14,867 bases of DNA from Kiritimatiellales bacterium (GCA_021734595.1 JAIPIO010000067.1:1-14867); one strand, 5' to 3'; shown: positions 6,541 through 13,919, numbered from the stretch's first letter. Numbers and translations are program-made. The notes: generated by a model not told the origin, from the letters alone.

Positions 6541-7572
6541 CTAGGCGTTCCGTTCGAGCTTGCGGTGGGCGGCCATGAGCTCGCCGGGGTTGGTCTGGGC
6601 GGCGAGCAGCGACAGCTCGCCGCAGAGGACGGCGGCGGCACAGATGCAGGCGAGGCGGCGGGAATTTTCGCCGGGTTCGCGGGCGGCGACGCAATCGAGT
6701 TTCCGCATGTTTTCGGCCACGAACGGCAGATCCTTGCCGTTGCCGACGGTTCCGACAATGATGTTCGGCAGGGTTACCGAGAACCAGAGGTCCCCTTCCC
6801 GCTCCTCGGCCATGGTGATGCCCTGGGAGCCCTCGACAATGTTGGCGGCGTCCTGCCCGGTGGCGAGATAGAAAGCCAGCAGCATATTGGCATAGTGCGC
6901 GTTGGCACTGCGCAGCCCGCCGGCCAGTATGGTTCCGATCAGGTTTTTGCGGATGTTCAGCTGCACGATTTTTGCCGGTGCGGTTTTCAGATAGCGGTTA
7001 CAGATCTTTTCCGGGACGGTGATTTCGGCAACGACGTACTTTCCGCGTCCGAGAATGCCGTTGACGGCAGTGGCCTTTTTATCAGAACAGTAGTTGCCGG
7101 AGATGGATTCATATTTCAGTTCCGGATTATATTCCAGGATATGGTTCATCAACGCCTCGGACGCCTGGGTGACCATGTTGTGGCCGGCGGCGTCGCCGGT
7201 GGTGAATTCAAAGCGCAGGAAAAGCAGGTTGCCGGCAATCTGACTGTGCAGGTCGATCAAGCGGGCAAAGCGGCTGGTGCCTTCGACGATTTTTCCAAGG
7301 GTTGGAAAACCGGCGCGGATTTTTTCCAATGCCTGGAAAGCGGCGACGGAATCCGCCGCCTCGAACAGCACCGAGCGGCTCATGCGGTCGTCGATGACGG
7401 TGCACTTGATTCCGCCCGCGCAGTTCATCGAAACCCGCGCGCCGCGGTTGACCGACGGCCACAGGGGCGACTCGAACGTTGCCAGCGGAAGTTCGAACTC
7501 CCCGGCCACTACGGGTCCCGAAATTTTTGCCGGGCCGACACACTGCATGGGAATCTGTGCAAAATCTGTCAT
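6541..7572 (-). CDS. hmgA: HMG-CoA reductase (mevalonate pathway)
   Basis: The 343-residue cytosolic enzyme would reduce HMG-CoA to mevalonate, the committed step to isoprenoids by the mevalonate route. Motifs run in family order: LPLATFESPLW with E34, FEFTTGDAAGHNMV (122-134), the near-invariant SGNYCSDKKA with the D164/K165/K166 cluster, NAHYANMLLAFYLATGQDAA with D241, LPNIIVGTVGNG (269-279), and a C-terminal histidine H336 in NPGELMAAHRKLER. These match the catalytic Glu, Lys, Asp and His of class I enzymes. Length suits a soluble bacterial or archaeal form without membrane anchor. I chose the ATG at 7572 because AAGGA stands seven bases upstream; a GTG at 7593 is possible but has no site. 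Residues about 78-95 are encoded by two TTCCA-N5-TGGAA palindromes 31 bp apart. The neighbours do not belong to the pathway. Confidence 0.92.
   Translation of the reverse strand: MTDFAQIPMQCVGPAKISGPVVAGEFELPLATFESPLWPSVNRGARVSMNCAGGIKCTVIDDRMSRSVLFEAADSVAAFQALEKIRAGFPTLGKIVEGTSRFARLIDLHSQIAGNLLFLRFEFTTGDAAGHNMVTQASEALMNHILEYNPELKYESISGNYCSDKKATAVNGILGRGKYVVAEITVPEKICNRYLKTAPAKIVQLNIRKNLIGTILAGGLRSANAHYANMLLAFYLATGQDAANIVEGSQGITMAEEREGDLWFSVTLPNIIVGTVGNGKDLPFVAENMRKLDCVAAREPGENSRRLACICAAAVLCGELSLLAAQTNPGELMAAHRKLERNA
7293..7338. repeat. Pair of TTCCA-N5-TGGAA palindromes inside the HMG-CoA reductase gene, spacing 31 bp
   Basis: The sites are 7293-7307 (TTCCAAGGGTTGGAA) and 7324-7338 (TTCCAATGCCTGGAA). 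They encode FPTLGK and FQALEK on the minus strand, in two different reading phases. The protein stretch aligns by memory without length change to the same region of archaeal and eukaryotic reductases, so the sites seem to have arisen by substitution and not by insertion. Confidence 0.8.
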
Positions 7573-7633
7573 CTTCTTTTCCTTGCTGAACACTTAAACA
7601 ATCGCTGATATTGGCGCAAAACAATTTGAATAG

Positions 7634-7650
7634 CTAACAAAAATCTAACA
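7634..7650 (+). promoter_or_regulatory. Candidate PhoB box upstream of phoB
   Basis: CTAACA occurs at 7634-7639 and 7645-7650, a direct repeat with 11-bp period and an A/T-rich 5-bp gap. That is the layout of Pho boxes in other bacteria (TNACA-type repeats every 11 bp). The repeat lies 45 bp before the phoB ATG, which would allow autoregulation. The same hexamer at the same period recurs upstream of the first transporter gene. Confidence 0.55.
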
Positions 7651-7694
7651 GTATATGGGTTGTTCCGGAGCTGTAATTACAGGACATTGCCGTT

Positions 7695-8387
7695 ATGGAA
7701 AAAGCAAAAATACTGGTTATTGAGGATGAGGAACCTATTCAGGAACTGATCCAGTTCAATCTGGAACGGAAAAACTACCGCGTCAAGGTGGTCGATTCCG
7801 GTGAGGATGCCCTCAAGGTCATCGGCACGTATTCCCCGGATCTGATGTTGCTGGACATTATGCTGCCCGGTGTGGATGGACTGGAAGTGTGCAAACAGGT
7901 TAAAGCCGATCCAAGACTCCGGCACATTCCCATCATCATGCTGACGGCCCTGAGCGAGGAGGCGGACATCGTCGCCGGCCTAGAGCTGGGCGCGGACGAT
8001 TACGTCACCAAGCCGTTCAGCACGCGGATCCTGCTGGCGCGCGTCAAGGCCGCCCTACGCCGGGGCGACACCCCGGTCGCCGCACAAGACGATATGGTCA
8101 GCATCCATGGAATTGAAATCAATCCCTTGCGGCATGAAGTGAAACTCGACGGCGGAAAAATCGAGTTGACCTTCACGGAATTCAAGGTGCTGCAGCTTTT
8201 TGCCGGCCAACCGGGCCGGGTATTCACCCGCTACCAGATTGTGGATGCGGTTCACGGCGAAGATTATCCCGTGACCGACCGCTCGGTGGATGTCCAGATT
8301 GTGGGATTGCGCAAGAAGCTTGGAGACGCAGGCAAGCATATTGAAACGGTCCGGGGCATCGGCTACCGCTTCAAGGAAGTGGAATGA
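7695..8387 (+). CDS. phoB: Phosphate regulon response regulator PhoB (OmpR family)
   Basis: The 230-residue protein has a receiver domain (about 1-120) with acidic residues E10/D11, the phospho-acceptor D54 (LLDIMLPG), T84 (IMLTA) and K106 (VTKPFS). A winged-helix DNA-binding domain follows (about 135-228) with ELTFTEFKVLQL, the RSVDVQIVGLRKKL recognition helix and the final VRGIGYRF. When phosphorylated it should bind the CTAACA repeats and activate phosphate-uptake genes. An AGGA lies about ten bases before the ATG. The stop overlaps the phoR start by ATGA, and AAGGA at 8373-8377 inside its last codons serves phoR. Assignment as PhoB and not another OmpR regulator rests on the PhoR-type partner and phosphate genes downstream. 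Confidence 0.92.
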   Translation: MEKAKILVIEDEEPIQELIQFNLERKNYRVKVVDSGEDALKVIGTYSPDLMLLDIMLPGVDGLEVCKQVKADPRLRHIPIIMLTALSEEADIVAGLELGADDYVTKPFSTRILLARVKAALRRGDTPVAAQDDMVSIHGIEINPLRHEVKLDGGKIELTFTEFKVLQLFAGQPGRVFTRYQIVDAVHGEDYPVTDRSVDVQIVGLRKKLGDAGKHIETVRGIGYRFKEVE

Positions 8388-10159
8388 GAAAAAAACACCT
8401 ATTCTGGGTACTTCTTCCCTCCTACTGGATCTTGACCGCCATCGCCATCATGGCGGTTTCGCTGTATGCCTTCCATTCCATGTCGGAGCTGTATTTCCAA
8501 TCATTGGAAACCGACCTGACGACGCGGGCCCTGCTGCTGGGCGAGCATGTAAGGCCTGCCATGCAGGAGAGCAACTTTGCGGCGGTTGACACGCTCTGCA
8601 AAAGCCTGGGCAAGTCGTCGGCCACCCGGGTCACGGTCATCGACCGCGAGGGGAATGTATTGGGCGACTCGGATGAAGCTCCGGACGCCATGGAACACCA
8701 CGGGAACCGAGCGGAAGTCCGGCAGGCCTTTTCCACGGAGCAGCCAGGAACCAACCGCCGTTTCAGCCGAACGCTGAAAAAGGAGATGATGTATGTGGCC
8801 GTACCCCTCAAAAGCAGGGAGGGTGAAATTCTGGCCGCCGTGCGGGCCTCCCTGCCGATGACGGTGATCGAAGAGCGGCTGAATGCCATGATTCTGCGCA
8901 TTGCGGCGGCGGCGGTTTTTATCGGTCTGCTGGCCATGGCGCTGTGCATATTCATGGTCAGACACATTTCCTCCCCGCTGCGAAATATGAGCGAGGCGGC
9001 CAACCGCTATGCCAATGGCGATTTTTCCCTGCGCATCCCGGCCCAGCATACCATTGAACTTGACCAGCTTTCCAATGCGCTCAATGACATGTCGGAACAC
9101 CTCAACAGTACGCTTTCGACCCTCAGTGAGCAGCGTAATGAGCAACGGGCCGTGCTTTCAAGCATGGACGAAGGTGTTCTGGCGGTCGACCAGCGCGAGC
9201 GGGTGATCCATATGAACCGCGTTGCCGGCGAAATCCTCGGGGTTGACCGAAAGAGTGTGAAACGCGAACTGGTTCAGCAGGTGATCCGTTTTGCCAACCT
9301 GCAGGAATTTATCAAGGCCGTGCTCGCTTCCCGCAAGCCCATCTCCAAGGACCTGATTCTGATGGCGAAAACCGAAATCCAGCTTCAGGCACGCGGCACG
9401 GTGCTGAAGAATGAGGAGGACGAGCCCATCGGCGCATTGATCATCCTGCGCGACGTGACCCACCTGCGGCATCTGGAAACCGTGCGCAGCGATTTTGTGG
9501 CCAATGTATCCCATGAACTGAAAACGCCGATTACTTCGATCAAGGGTTTCGTGGAAACGCTGCTTTCCGAGGAGTGGAACCATTCCGAAGAGATTCTGCG
9601 GTTCCTTGAGATAATCAACCAACAGACCGGTAGACTCAGTGCCATTATTGACGACCTGTTGACCCTCTCCCGGCTGGAGCAGAAAACCGGCACGGTAATC
9701 AAAGAGAATGAAAAGCTGGTCGACATACTTGAAGACGCAATCCGGTTGTGCGAGCTGCAGGCCAAGGAAACAACCATTCAGATCCAGCTCGAATGTCCCA
9801 ACGACATCGTTTTACCTATCAATGCGCATTTGCTGGAACAGGCCATAGTAAATCTGGTTATCAACGCCGTAAAGTACAGCGAACCGGAAAAAACCGTGCG
9901 GATTATGGCTGAAAAACAGGCTGAACGGGTAATTATCCGGGTCGAGGATGAGGGCTTCGGCATTGAAAACAAGCATCTTGAACGCCTGTTTGAACGCTTC
10001 TACCGCGTCGATACCGCCCGCAGCCGCAAGCTTGGCGGCACCGGGCTGGGCCTTTCCATCGTTAAGCATATCGTTCAGGTCCACGAGGGGTCCATCCATG
10101 TCGAAAGCAAAATCGGTGTCGGCAGTACATTCACCATCGCCCTCCCCGGCAGGCGCTAA
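8384..10159 (+). CDS. phoR: Phosphate regulon sensor histidine kinase PhoR
   Basis: The 591-residue inner-membrane kinase should phosphorylate PhoB under phosphate limitation. It has transmembrane segment 1 (about 8-30), a periplasmic sensor region (about 31-168), transmembrane segment 2 (about 169-192) and a HAMP linker (about 193-246). A PAS domain follows (about 253-362; VLSSMDEGVLAVDQ). The dimerisation domain carries the phospho-accepting H377 in NVSHELKTPITSIKGF, and the ATPase domain carries the N box VNLVINAVKYS, G1 DEGFGI, F box ERFYRVD and G2 GGTGLGLSIV. The size and HAMP-PAS order fit the long, Bacillus-type PhoR. It is coupled to phoB by ATGA. A perfect-arm palindrome (8495-8509) lies in the codons for FQSLE just after the first membrane segment. 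Confidence 0.92.
   Translation: MRKKHLFWVLLPSYWILTAIAIMAVSLYAFHSMSELYFQSLETDLTTRALLLGEHVRPAMQESNFAAVDTLCKSLGKSSATRVTVIDREGNVLGDSDEAPDAMEHHGNRAEVRQAFSTEQPGTNRRFSRTLKKEMMYVAVPLKSREGEILAAVRASLPMTVIEERLNAMILRIAAAAVFIGLLAMALCIFMVRHISSPLRNMSEAANRYANGDFSLRIPAQHTIELDQLSNALNDMSEHLNSTLSTLSEQRNEQRAVLSSMDEGVLAVDQRERVIHMNRVAGEILGVDRKSVKRELVQQVIRFANLQEFIKAVLASRKPISKDLILMAKTEIQLQARGTVLKNEEDEPIGALIILRDVTHLRHLETVRSDFVANVSHELKTPITSIKGFVETLLSEEWNHSEEILRFLEIINQQTGRLSAIIDDLLTLSRLEQKTGTVIKENEKLVDILEDAIRLCELQAKETTIQIQLECPNDIVLPINAHLLEQAIVNLVINAVKYSEPEKTVRIMAEKQAERVIIRVEDEGFGIENKHLERLFERFYRVDTARSRKLGGTGLGLSIVKHIVQVHEGSIHVESKIGVGSTFTIALPGRR
8495..8509. repeat. TTCCA-N5-TGGAA palindrome inside phoR
   Basis: TTCCAATCATTGGAA has perfect 6-base arms and encodes F38-Q-S-L-E42 at the start of the periplasmic domain. 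It is solitary: no second site occurs at the 21, 31 or 52 bp distances seen elsewhere. Confidence 0.75.
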
Positions 10160-10206
10160 CGAAACGCTAACAATTAATTGTTAGCAAACCACTAGAATTT
10201 TGTTAG
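10156..10206 (+). promoter_or_regulatory. Candidate multi-repeat PhoB operator upstream of the first Na+/Pi cotransporter gene
   Basis: CTAACG (10156) and CTAACA (10167) form a direct repeat with 11-bp period on the plus strand. On the other strand the same box stands at 10179-10184 (TGTTAG), 10190-10195 (CACTAG, imperfect) and 10201-10206 (TGTTAG), again at 11-bp steps. The inner boxes create a perfect 18-bp palindrome CTAACAATTAATTGTTAG (10167-10184). A TAGAAT at 10193-10198 could be a -10 box. The array begins inside the last codon of phoR and ends 35 bp before the transporter ATG. Confidence 0.6.
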
Positions 10207-10241
10207 TTTGGCCGCTCACGAATCAAATTCGAGGAGAGATC

Positions 10242-11918
10242 ATGGAATGGCACGCAATTCAGGATATTCTGTTTAAAGTCGTGGGAGGTCTGGGTATTTT
10301 CCTGCTCGGCATGAAATACATGTCGGAAGGCATGCAGGCCGTGGCAGGAAGCCGGTTGCGCAAAATGATCAGCTCGGTTACGGACCACCGGATCATGGCC
10401 TGTATGATGGGTACGATAATAACGGGTATCGTGCAGTCGAGTTCGGTAACCACCGTGATGGTGGTCGGATTTGTGAACAGCGGATTCATGACGTTAATGC
10501 AGGCGATCGGGGTTATTCTCGGGGCAAACATCGGCACAACGGTAACGGCCTGGATTATTGCGCTCAAGATCGGCAAGTTCGGCCTGCCGGTACTCGGGGT
10601 CGCGGCTTTCTTCTTCCTCTTCTCAAAAAAAGAACGCGTGCGCTACACGGCGATGGCCTTGCTGGGCGTGGGTATGGTTTTCTTCGGGCTCCAGACAATG
10701 GGTGCGGCATTCAAGACCATGGAAGTGAAGGAATACCTGACGCAGGCCTTCACGGTGCTGAACGGAACCACCTACATCGGCGTGTTGAAATGCGCCTTCT
10801 TCGGCTGCCTGGCCACCATGATTGTACAGTCCTCCTCGGCCACCATCGGGGTTACGATCGTACTGGCACAGGGAGGGATTATCGGATTCGACACGGCGGC
10901 GGCACTCGTGCTCGGCCTGAACGTCGGCACCACCATAACGGCCTTTCTCGCCTCCATCGGCACCTCCGTCAACGCCAAGCGCGCGGCCTACGCGCATATT
11001 ATTTTCAACGTGGTCGGCACGTTATGGCTGATTCCATTCTTTTTTGCCTATACGAACATGATCGAAGGCCTGTTTGTCCACCTCCAGGGCTTCTTCGCCA
11101 AAACGCAAGAGGGCTGGGATGACGTCACCGCAAAAATCGCCTTGGTGCATACCGGCTTCAACATTATCAACGCCATTATTTTCCTGCCGTTGATGGGTTT
11201 GCTGGCCAAGCTGGTTGAAAAGATCGTCCCCGAAAAGAAGGTGGATGAAATCAAGCACCTCACCTATTTCGATGTGCGCATGCTCGACACACCGGCACTG
11301 TGCATTGTGCAGTCGAAAAAACAGGTCATGTTCATGGGCGAGAGTGTCGAGAAAATGGCGGGATGGCTCGGGGAGATCCTCGCCAGCGACGAGCATCTTG
11401 ATGAACTCGAACACAAGATATTCCATTATGAAACCATTTTGGACAATGTGCAGAAGGAGATTGTGGTTTTCCTCAGCAACATGATTACCGGGCAGGTTCC
11501 GCACGATGTGATGGAAGAAGCCCGTCGCGAAATGCGCATGGCCGACGAGTATGAAAGCCTCGGCGATTATCTCATGAACGTTCTCAAGGGGCATCTCAAA
11601 CTGCGCTCGAACCAATTGATTATCTCCCCGCAGGGACGCGTGGAACTCCTCGAACTGCACAATAGCGTCGCCAAATATATTAAAATGGTGAACGATGCCG
11701 AGCGGAACGACAATATGGATATTCTGGGCCGGGCGCAGGCGGACAGCGAAAGAGTCACCCAGCAGATGAAGGAATACCGCCGGTTGCACCTCGTGCGGCT
11801 TTCGGAAAGCACTACATCGCCGCTTCACAGTCTTGTTTTCACCGACATGCTCAACAACTACCGGCGAATGAAAGACCATGCGCTCAACATCGCCGAAGTC
11901 ATCGCCGGCGAGAAATAG
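10242..11918 (+). CDS. Na+/phosphate cotransporter (NptA type) with C-terminal PhoU domain, copy 1
   Basis: The 558-residue inner-membrane carrier belongs to the Na/Pi-cotransporter II family and should import phosphate with sodium. The two inverted family repeats each carry the signature QSSS: Q65-S68 in GIVQSSSVTTVM and Q196-S199 in MIVQSSSATIGV. Each is followed by a GANIGTT-like or GLNVGTT motif. Roughly eight hydrophobic segments fill residues about 8-330. Residues about 350-555 are a soluble PhoU-like helical domain (RMADEYESLGDYLMN). I chose the ATG at 10242 because GGAGAG lies seven bases before it; the in-frame start at 10200 would run through the candidate PhoB boxes. A terminator follows the gene. 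No free phoU is seen in the window, so the fused domain may do the regulatory job (inference). Confidence 0.9.
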   Translation: MEWHAIQDILFKVVGGLGIFLLGMKYMSEGMQAVAGSRLRKMISSVTDHRIMACMMGTIITGIVQSSSVTTVMVVGFVNSGFMTLMQAIGVILGANIGTTVTAWIIALKIGKFGLPVLGVAAFFFLFSKKERVRYTAMALLGVGMVFFGLQTMGAAFKTMEVKEYLTQAFTVLNGTTYIGVLKCAFFGCLATMIVQSSSATIGVTIVLAQGGIIGFDTAAALVLGLNVGTTITAFLASIGTSVNAKRAAYAHIIFNVVGTLWLIPFFFAYTNMIEGLFVHLQGFFAKTQEGWDDVTAKIALVHTGFNIINAIIFLPLMGLLAKLVEKIVPEKKVDEIKHLTYFDVRMLDTPALCIVQSKKQVMFMGESVEKMAGWLGEILASDEHLDELEHKIFHYETILDNVQKEIVVFLSNMITGQVPHDVMEEARREMRMADEYESLGDYLMNVLKGHLKLRSNQLIISPQGRVELLELHNSVAKYIKMVNDAERNDNMDILGRAQADSERVTQQMKEYRRLHLVRLSESTTSPLHSLVFTDMLNNYRRMKDHALNIAEVIAGEK

Positions 11919-11923
11919 GTCGA

Positions 11924-12011
11924 TTCCAACCATTGGAACTCCGAAGGGCGCGGTTCAAGCCGCGCCCTTTTCTGTTTCCAGCCCTTGGAACTATTTTTCC
12001 AATGGCTGGAA
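11924..12011. repeat. Palindrome cluster C: three sites, spacing 52 and 21 bp
   Basis: The sites lie between the two transporter genes: 11924-11938 (TTCCAACCATTGGAA), 11976-11990 (TTCCAGCCCTTGGAA) and 11997-12011 (TTCCAATGGCTGGAA). A rho-independent terminator occupies the 52-bp interval, so the spacing holds even though the intervening DNA has its own job. The first site begins six bases after the stop codon. Confidence 0.85.
11944..11973 (+). terminator. Rho-independent terminator after transporter copy 1
   Basis: AAGGGCGCGG (11944-11953) pairs perfectly with CCGCGCCCTT (11960-11969) around a TTCAAG loop. A T-rich tail (TTTTCTGTTT, 11968-11977) follows. It would end transcripts from copy 1, so copy 2 probably needs its own promoter in 11974-12105. 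Confidence 0.85.
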
Positions 12012-12071
12012 CTGCAAATATCCCGCATTCCCGATAGCCATTCATTCCATGATCGTTTATCCTTCTGCCTA

Positions 12072-12088
12072 CTGCCAACTAGCTGTCA
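12072..12088 (+). promoter_or_regulatory. Weak candidate Pho box before transporter copy 2
   Basis: CTGCCA (12072-12077) and CTGTCA (12083-12088) form a direct repeat with 11-bp period; CTGTCA is the core of the enterobacterial Pho box. It ends just before the ribosome-binding GGGGAG (12090-12095) and 18 bp before the ATG, which is unusually close. The hexamer differs from the CTAACA form at the other genes, so chance is quite possible. Confidence 0.25.
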
Positions 12089-12105
12089 AGGGGAGAGAGT
12101 ACAAG

Positions 12106-13767
12106 ATGGATGCATTGTTTTTCGGCAAGATTTTCTTTGGCGTCGGCGGCGGGCTCGGCGTTTTCCTGCTGGGGATGAAGCATATGTCCGACGGCATGCA
12201 GGCCGTGGCGGGAAACCGGTTGCGCTCGATGATCAATGCCGTCACCAACAACCGCCTGATGGGTTGTTTCATCGGCGCGTCCGTAACCAGCCTGATCCAA
12301 TCCAGTTCCGTCACCACGGTTATGCTCGTGGGCTTTGTGAACGCCGGCGTAATGACCCTCACCCAAACGATCGGCGTGATTCTTGGCGCGGATATCGGCA
12401 CAACGATCACCGGGTGGATATTGGTGCTGCCCATTGCCAAATACGGGCTTCCAATCCTCGGATTTTCGGCCTTCTTCTACCTGTTCAGTAAAAAGGAGCA
12501 GTTGCGCTTCACCGCGCTTATGCTAATGGGGTTGGGCATGGTGTTCTACGGCATGCAACTCATGAAGCTCGGCATGGAGCCACTCAAGGACTCCGGACAG
12601 ATTGCGGAATGGTTCGGCCGCTTCTCGCCCGATACATTCGGTGGCCTGCTCAAATGCGTCTTGGTAGGTTCCGCCGTAACCGCCATCGTGCAGTCATCCT
12701 CCGCCACACTGGGCATCACAATGACGCTGGTAGGCACTGGCATCCTCGACTTCCAAACCGCAATCGCCTTGGTGCTGGGGCAGAACATCGGAACCACCAT
12801 CACCGCATTCCTGGCATCGCTGGGAACCTCCGTCGACGCGCGCCGCACGGCCTACGCGCATATCGCGATCAAGGTAATTGGCGTCGCCATTGCCATCCTG
12901 CTCTTCCGGATATACTTCCCTTTCGTTGAAAGGATGATCAACCTGATCGCGCGTTACGGTCACGAGATGTCCGAACCTGCCGGAGTCGCGCTGGCGCATA
13001 CAACCTTCAATATCGCTTTGGTCATCTGTTTTCTACCCTTCACACGTCTGCTGGCAAAGGGACTGGAACGTCTGGTTCCGAATCGGCACCAGGAGGAAAT
13101 GCCGCATCTGACCTATCTGGACGTGCGCATGCTCGAAACACCGTCGATTGGGCTTGAACAGTCCCGCAAGGAACTGAAGTTTATGGCCGAAAGCGTTGAT
13201 AAAATGCTCGACCGGCTCCGTTTGGTGATGACGCTGGATAAACCCGACGAAGAACTTGAACAAAAGCTGTTTCAGCGGGAAAACCTGCTGGATGATGTGC
13301 AGAAAGAGATTACGGAATTCGTCGGCCAGCTTCTTTCCGGCAATATCCCGCGCGAGGTTGTGCAGGAGGCCCGGATGCAGCTGCGCATGGCGGATGAATA
13401 CGAATCCATCAGCGACTACATCGTCACCATCCTCAAGATGAATATCAAACTGCGGAAGAATTCCCTCAAGTTCAGCCAGGACGGCCGGAAAGAAATGCTG
13501 GTGTTGCACGATCAGATCAGCGAATTCCTTCAACTGGTTGGTAACGCCTTGATGTCGGATCAGCTTGACGGTTTGGCCGCGACACATGCGATGGACAACG
13601 CCATCAAGTACCGGATCAAAGAATACCGCAGCGAGCACATGAACCGCCTGGAAAAAGATGCAACCTCACCACTTACGGCTCTGGTCTTTCCCGACATGCT
13701 GAACAGCTACCGCCGCATCAAGGATCACGCCCTCAATATTGCCGAAGTGCTCGAAGGTGAAAAATAA
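12106..13767 (+). CDS. Na+/phosphate cotransporter (NptA type) with C-terminal PhoU domain, copy 2
   Basis: The 553-residue paralogue of the preceding gene is co-linear along its whole length, from VGGGLGVFLLGMKHMSDGMQ near the start to DHALNIAEVLEGEK at the end. The QSSS signatures sit at the same residues (65-68 and 196-199), in LIQSSSVTTVM and AIVQSSSATLGI. The PhoU-like C-terminus keeps LRMADEYESISDYIV. Membrane and soluble halves match copy 1, so a tandem duplication followed by divergence is likely. I chose the ATG at 12106 because GGGGAGAGAG lies upstream at 12090-12099. The longer in-frame extension to 11878 would overlap the previous gene, its terminator and cluster C. The two copies may differ in affinity or regulation; the sequence cannot tell. 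Confidence 0.9.
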   Translation: MDALFFGKIFFGVGGGLGVFLLGMKHMSDGMQAVAGNRLRSMINAVTNNRLMGCFIGASVTSLIQSSSVTTVMLVGFVNAGVMTLTQTIGVILGADIGTTITGWILVLPIAKYGLPILGFSAFFYLFSKKEQLRFTALMLMGLGMVFYGMQLMKLGMEPLKDSGQIAEWFGRFSPDTFGGLLKCVLVGSAVTAIVQSSSATLGITMTLVGTGILDFQTAIALVLGQNIGTTITAFLASLGTSVDARRTAYAHIAIKVIGVAIAILLFRIYFPFVERMINLIARYGHEMSEPAGVALAHTTFNIALVICFLPFTRLLAKGLERLVPNRHQEEMPHLTYLDVRMLETPSIGLEQSRKELKFMAESVDKMLDRLRLVMTLDKPDEELEQKLFQRENLLDDVQKEITEFVGQLLSGNIPREVVQEARMQLRMADEYESISDYIVTILKMNIKLRKNSLKFSQDGRKEMLVLHDQISEFLQLVGNALMSDQLDGLAATHAMDNAIKYRIKEYRSEHMNRLEKDATSPLTALVFPDMLNSYRRIKDHALNIAEVLEGEK

Positions 13768-13775
13768 CGCCTCCC

Positions 13776-13832
13776 TTCCAATGGCTGGGAACCAGTTTCC
13801 AGCCATTGGAAATTTTTTTCCAAGGCTTGGAT
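13776..13832. repeat. Palindrome cluster D: three sites at about 21-bp steps
   Basis: The sites are 13776-13791 (TTCCAATGGCTGGGAA, with one extra G in the right arm), 13797-13811 (TTCCAGCCATTGGAA) and 13818-13832 (TTCCAAGGCTTGGAT). Left-arm starts are exactly 21 bp apart twice, leaving 5-6 bp between sites. The cluster follows the stop of transporter copy 2, where no ordinary terminator is visible. Confidence 0.85.
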
Positions 13833-13867
13833 ACCTCTCGCTAAACCCTCCGTATTCGCTGAATATG

Positions 13868-13919
13868 CCTACAGTACTTTAACGTATTGCTCATACTCCG
13901 CTAACAATACTCCTCTAAC
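13868..13919 (+). promoter_or_regulatory. Candidate PhoB boxes upstream of the porin gene
   Basis: CTAACA at 13901-13906 is preceded at exact 11-bp steps by looser matches CTCATA (13890), TTAACG (13879) and CCTACA (13868). A further CTAAC occurs at 13915-13919, three bases out of register. The series fits an activator array in a phosphate-regulated promoter, but only one box is perfect. Confidence 0.4.

Noticed and set aside
6086..6694. 202-residue minus-strand open frame across the hairpin region
   Set aside because: Arg/Pro-rich low-complexity translation, overlapping the end of the reductase gene and the permease stub; no start signal.
6565..7608. 347-residue plus-strand open frame
   Set aside because: Antisense to HMG-CoA reductase, which has the full set of catalytic motifs.
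11878..12105. Upstream extension of transporter copy 2 to 11878
   Set aside because: It would overlap copy 1, a strong terminator and three palindromes. The ATG at 12106 has a good ribosome-binding site and aligns with the start of copy 1.
11924..13832. CRISPR array made of the palindromic repeats
   Set aside because: Repeat units are only 15 bp, spacers are 6 to 37 bp, there are no cas genes, and copies are scattered through genes.
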